A stretch of 64,000 bases of DNA from Siansivirga zeaxanthinifaciens CC-SAMT-1 (GTDB lineage Bacteria > Bacteroidota > Bacteroidia > Flavobacteriales > Flavobacteriaceae), in assembly GCF_000941055.1 (NCBI RefSeq), contig NZ_CP007202.1, forward strand, positions 2,166,001 through 2,230,000, read 5' to 3'. The stretch's first letter is position 1. Every line of letters starts with the position of its first letter. Both the position numbers and the translations under genes were made by a program. Positions 63,209-64,000 of the stretch are shown here, piece by piece. Under the pieces are notes generated by a model. The model saw nothing but the letters and a program-made list of their open reading frames with translations, ran no database searches and was not told where the DNA came from.

Positions 63209-63502
63209 ATGTCTGAAAAGCTTAAAATAAAACTATCCATAGGGAATAGAGTATATCCTTTAACAATTGACCCGAGTCAGGAAGAAGGTTTACGTAAAGC
63301 AGCAAAGAATATTGATGCCATGATTAAACAATTTGAGCAAAGTTATTCTGTTCGAGATAAACAAGATGTACTAGCCATGTGTGCTTTGCAATTTGCGTCT
63401 CAAGTAGAACAGAAATCAATTGATAAAGAAGTAGTAAGCGAACATCTACAAGAGCAATTAAGTGCTTTAAATGATTTGCTTGATACCCATTTAATATCAT
63501 AA
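63209..63502 (+). CDS. zapA: Cell division protein ZapA
   Basis: About 97 residues. The start KLKIKLSIGNRVYPLTID, then LRKAAKNIDAMIKQFEQSYSVRDKQDVLAMCALQFASQ, matches ZapA (FtsZ-ring-associated protein that bundles FtsZ filaments). A short C-terminal coiled coil follows. The ATG at 63209 is preferred over one at 63200, because it gives the typical N-terminus. In many bacteria 6S RNA lies just after zapA, as here. Confidence 0.88.
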   Translation: MSEKLKIKLSIGNRVYPLTIDPSQEEGLRKAAKNIDAMIKQFEQSYSVRDKQDVLAMCALQFASQVEQKSIDKEVVSEHLQEQLSALNDLLDTHLIS

Positions 63503-63530
63503 CGGTCTTTAAAATAAAGTAAAAGTTACT

Positions 63531-63698
63531 GCCTACATTGGTTATTTATTTTTGATAAACTCAACGTTAATTCTTTAAAAAGGGTGAGTTTAAGTTGTAA
63601 AAGCAAGCTGCCTTGAGCAGATCCTTGATCAGCTTGTTAGCCCTAAACTTGTTTTTAAGGAGTTTATACAAAATCTTAAACTGGTGTAGGCTTTTTTT
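63531..63698 (+). ncRNA. ssrS: 6S RNA (ssrS)
   Basis: The gap between zapA and rny contains a closed RNA of about 161 bases. The closing stem pairs GCCTACATTGGTT (63531-63543) with AACTGGTGTAGGC (63679-63691), 13 pairs including three G-U. It is followed by seven T, giving a natural terminator. Inside are a hairpin TAAACTCA/TGAGTTTA (63556-63563 with 63585-63592) and a terminal hairpin CAAGCTG/CAGCTTG (63604-63610 with 63630-63636). Size, long-rod shape with a central bubble, and the zapA neighbour match 6S RNA, which binds RNA polymerase holding the housekeeping sigma factor. Confidence 0.82.
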
Positions 63699-63724
63699 AT
63701 ATATAATAACAACTAAACACGTAA

Positions 63725-64000
63725 ATGGATTCAGTTATAATGATTGTAGGTGGCGTAATAATAGGCTTGATTTTAGGCTTTATTATAGCTAAAATTTTAG
63801 AGAAAAATAATGCTTCAAAACTCGTTAAAGAAGCTAAGAAAAGTGCTTCTTTAATACTTAAAGAGGCCAATAGTGAAGGTGAATCAATTAAAAAAGATAA
63901 AATACTTCAAGCAAAAGAAAAGTTTATCGAATTAAAAGCCGAACATGAAAAGGTTATTTTGGCTCGTGATAAAAAAATGGCAGAGTCTGAAAAGCGTTGC
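63725..64000 (+). CDS. rny: Ribonuclease Y, 5' part (runs off the window)
   Basis: The first 92 codons of RNase Y, cut by the window edge. An N-terminal membrane anchor ([20 protein letters not shown]) precedes the long Lys/Glu-rich coiled coil ([30 protein letters not shown]) that is typical of the enzyme. The KH and HD domains with the catalytic His-Asp would follow beyond 64000. RNase Y is a membrane-tethered endonuclease starting mRNA decay. It starts 27 bases after the 6S RNA T tract. Confidence 0.92.
   Translation, partial: MDSVIMIVGGVIIGLILGFIIAKILEKNNASKLVKEAKKSASLILKEANSEGESIKKDKILQAKEKFIELKAEHEKVILARDKKMAESEKRC

Noticed and set aside
1..64000. CRISPR array, tRNA, rRNA or insertion sequence
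   Set aside because: I saw no regularly spaced repeat, no TTCGANTC-type tRNA arm in an appropriate context, and no transposase or integrase frame. The two copies of the structured element are not direct repeats with spacers.

Overview
The window reads as ordinary chromosome from a marine-type member of the family Flavobacteriaceae (Bacteroidota). The evidence is an AT-rich sequence, gliding-motility genes gldF/gldG beside dnaN, a protein with a type IX secretion (T9SS) C-terminal domain, a CarboxypepD_reg/TonB-dependent receptor, flavobacterial families (DUF4294, DUF6048/DUF6452, CCC-motif membrane protein), and TAnnTTTG-type -7 promoter boxes close to several start codons. I see no tRNA, rRNA, CRISPR array, insertion sequence, phage or integrase. 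No gap between genes exceeds about 300 bases.

Layout. 0-5.8 kb: an acidic-tailed membrane protein, a DUF3108 protein, a universal stress protein, an AspT/YidE-type exchanger, a DUF4870 protein and the sliding clamp dnaN. 6-8.9 kb: gldF, a BamE-like gene and gldG. 9-13 kb: a SAM hydroxide adenosyltransferase, phoH, an outer-membrane protein, purC and a DoxX protein. 13-21 kb: an acetate-type module (DUF4212 small subunit, sodium/solute symporter, acetyl-CoA synthetase) facing a convergent pair that encodes a cNMP/CBS/nucleotidyltransferase-like protein and a DEDDh exonuclease. 21-29 kb: FAH-family enzyme, zinc alcohol dehydrogenase, an unlisted 34-residue basic protein, an ABC exporter, a frameshifted Bcr/CflA efflux gene divergent from a Crp/Fnr regulator, an NTF2-like protein, YceI, a one-domain helicase-like protein and a PagL-like lipid A deacylase. 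29-38 kb: PrsW, NUDIX, M42 peptidase, DUF4294, TrhA, GNAT, amidohydrolase, DUF4268, ZIP transporter and two methyltransferases, with two copies of a structured intergenic element. 38-46.5 kb: a complete tripartite RND efflux operon, a His-rich secreted protein and a secreted HExxH protein. 46.6-53.5 kb: agmatine-to-putrescine genes, DUF6048/6452, an RlmD-like methyltransferase and rocD. 53.5-64 kb: a T9SS substrate, Smr protein, TSP3-like lipoprotein, cysteine desulfurase, TonB receptor with an M23 peptidase, a coiled-coil gene with zapA, 6S RNA and the start of RNase Y.

The most useful observations are: (1) a single-base frameshift in the Bcr/CflA gene, pinpointed by the family motif that spans it; (2) an unannotated 6S RNA between zapA and rny, with a 13-bp closing stem; (3) two copies of a structured RNA-like repeat, one filling the predicted 5' leader of a methyltransferase gene; (4) a 20-bp perfect palindrome beside the Crp/Fnr gene; (5) a folded leader upstream of rocD that I cannot assign; (6) a BamE-like gene inserted between gldF and gldG; and (7) the acetate module with its nucleotide-sensing partners. 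I found no clear new defence or mobile system.
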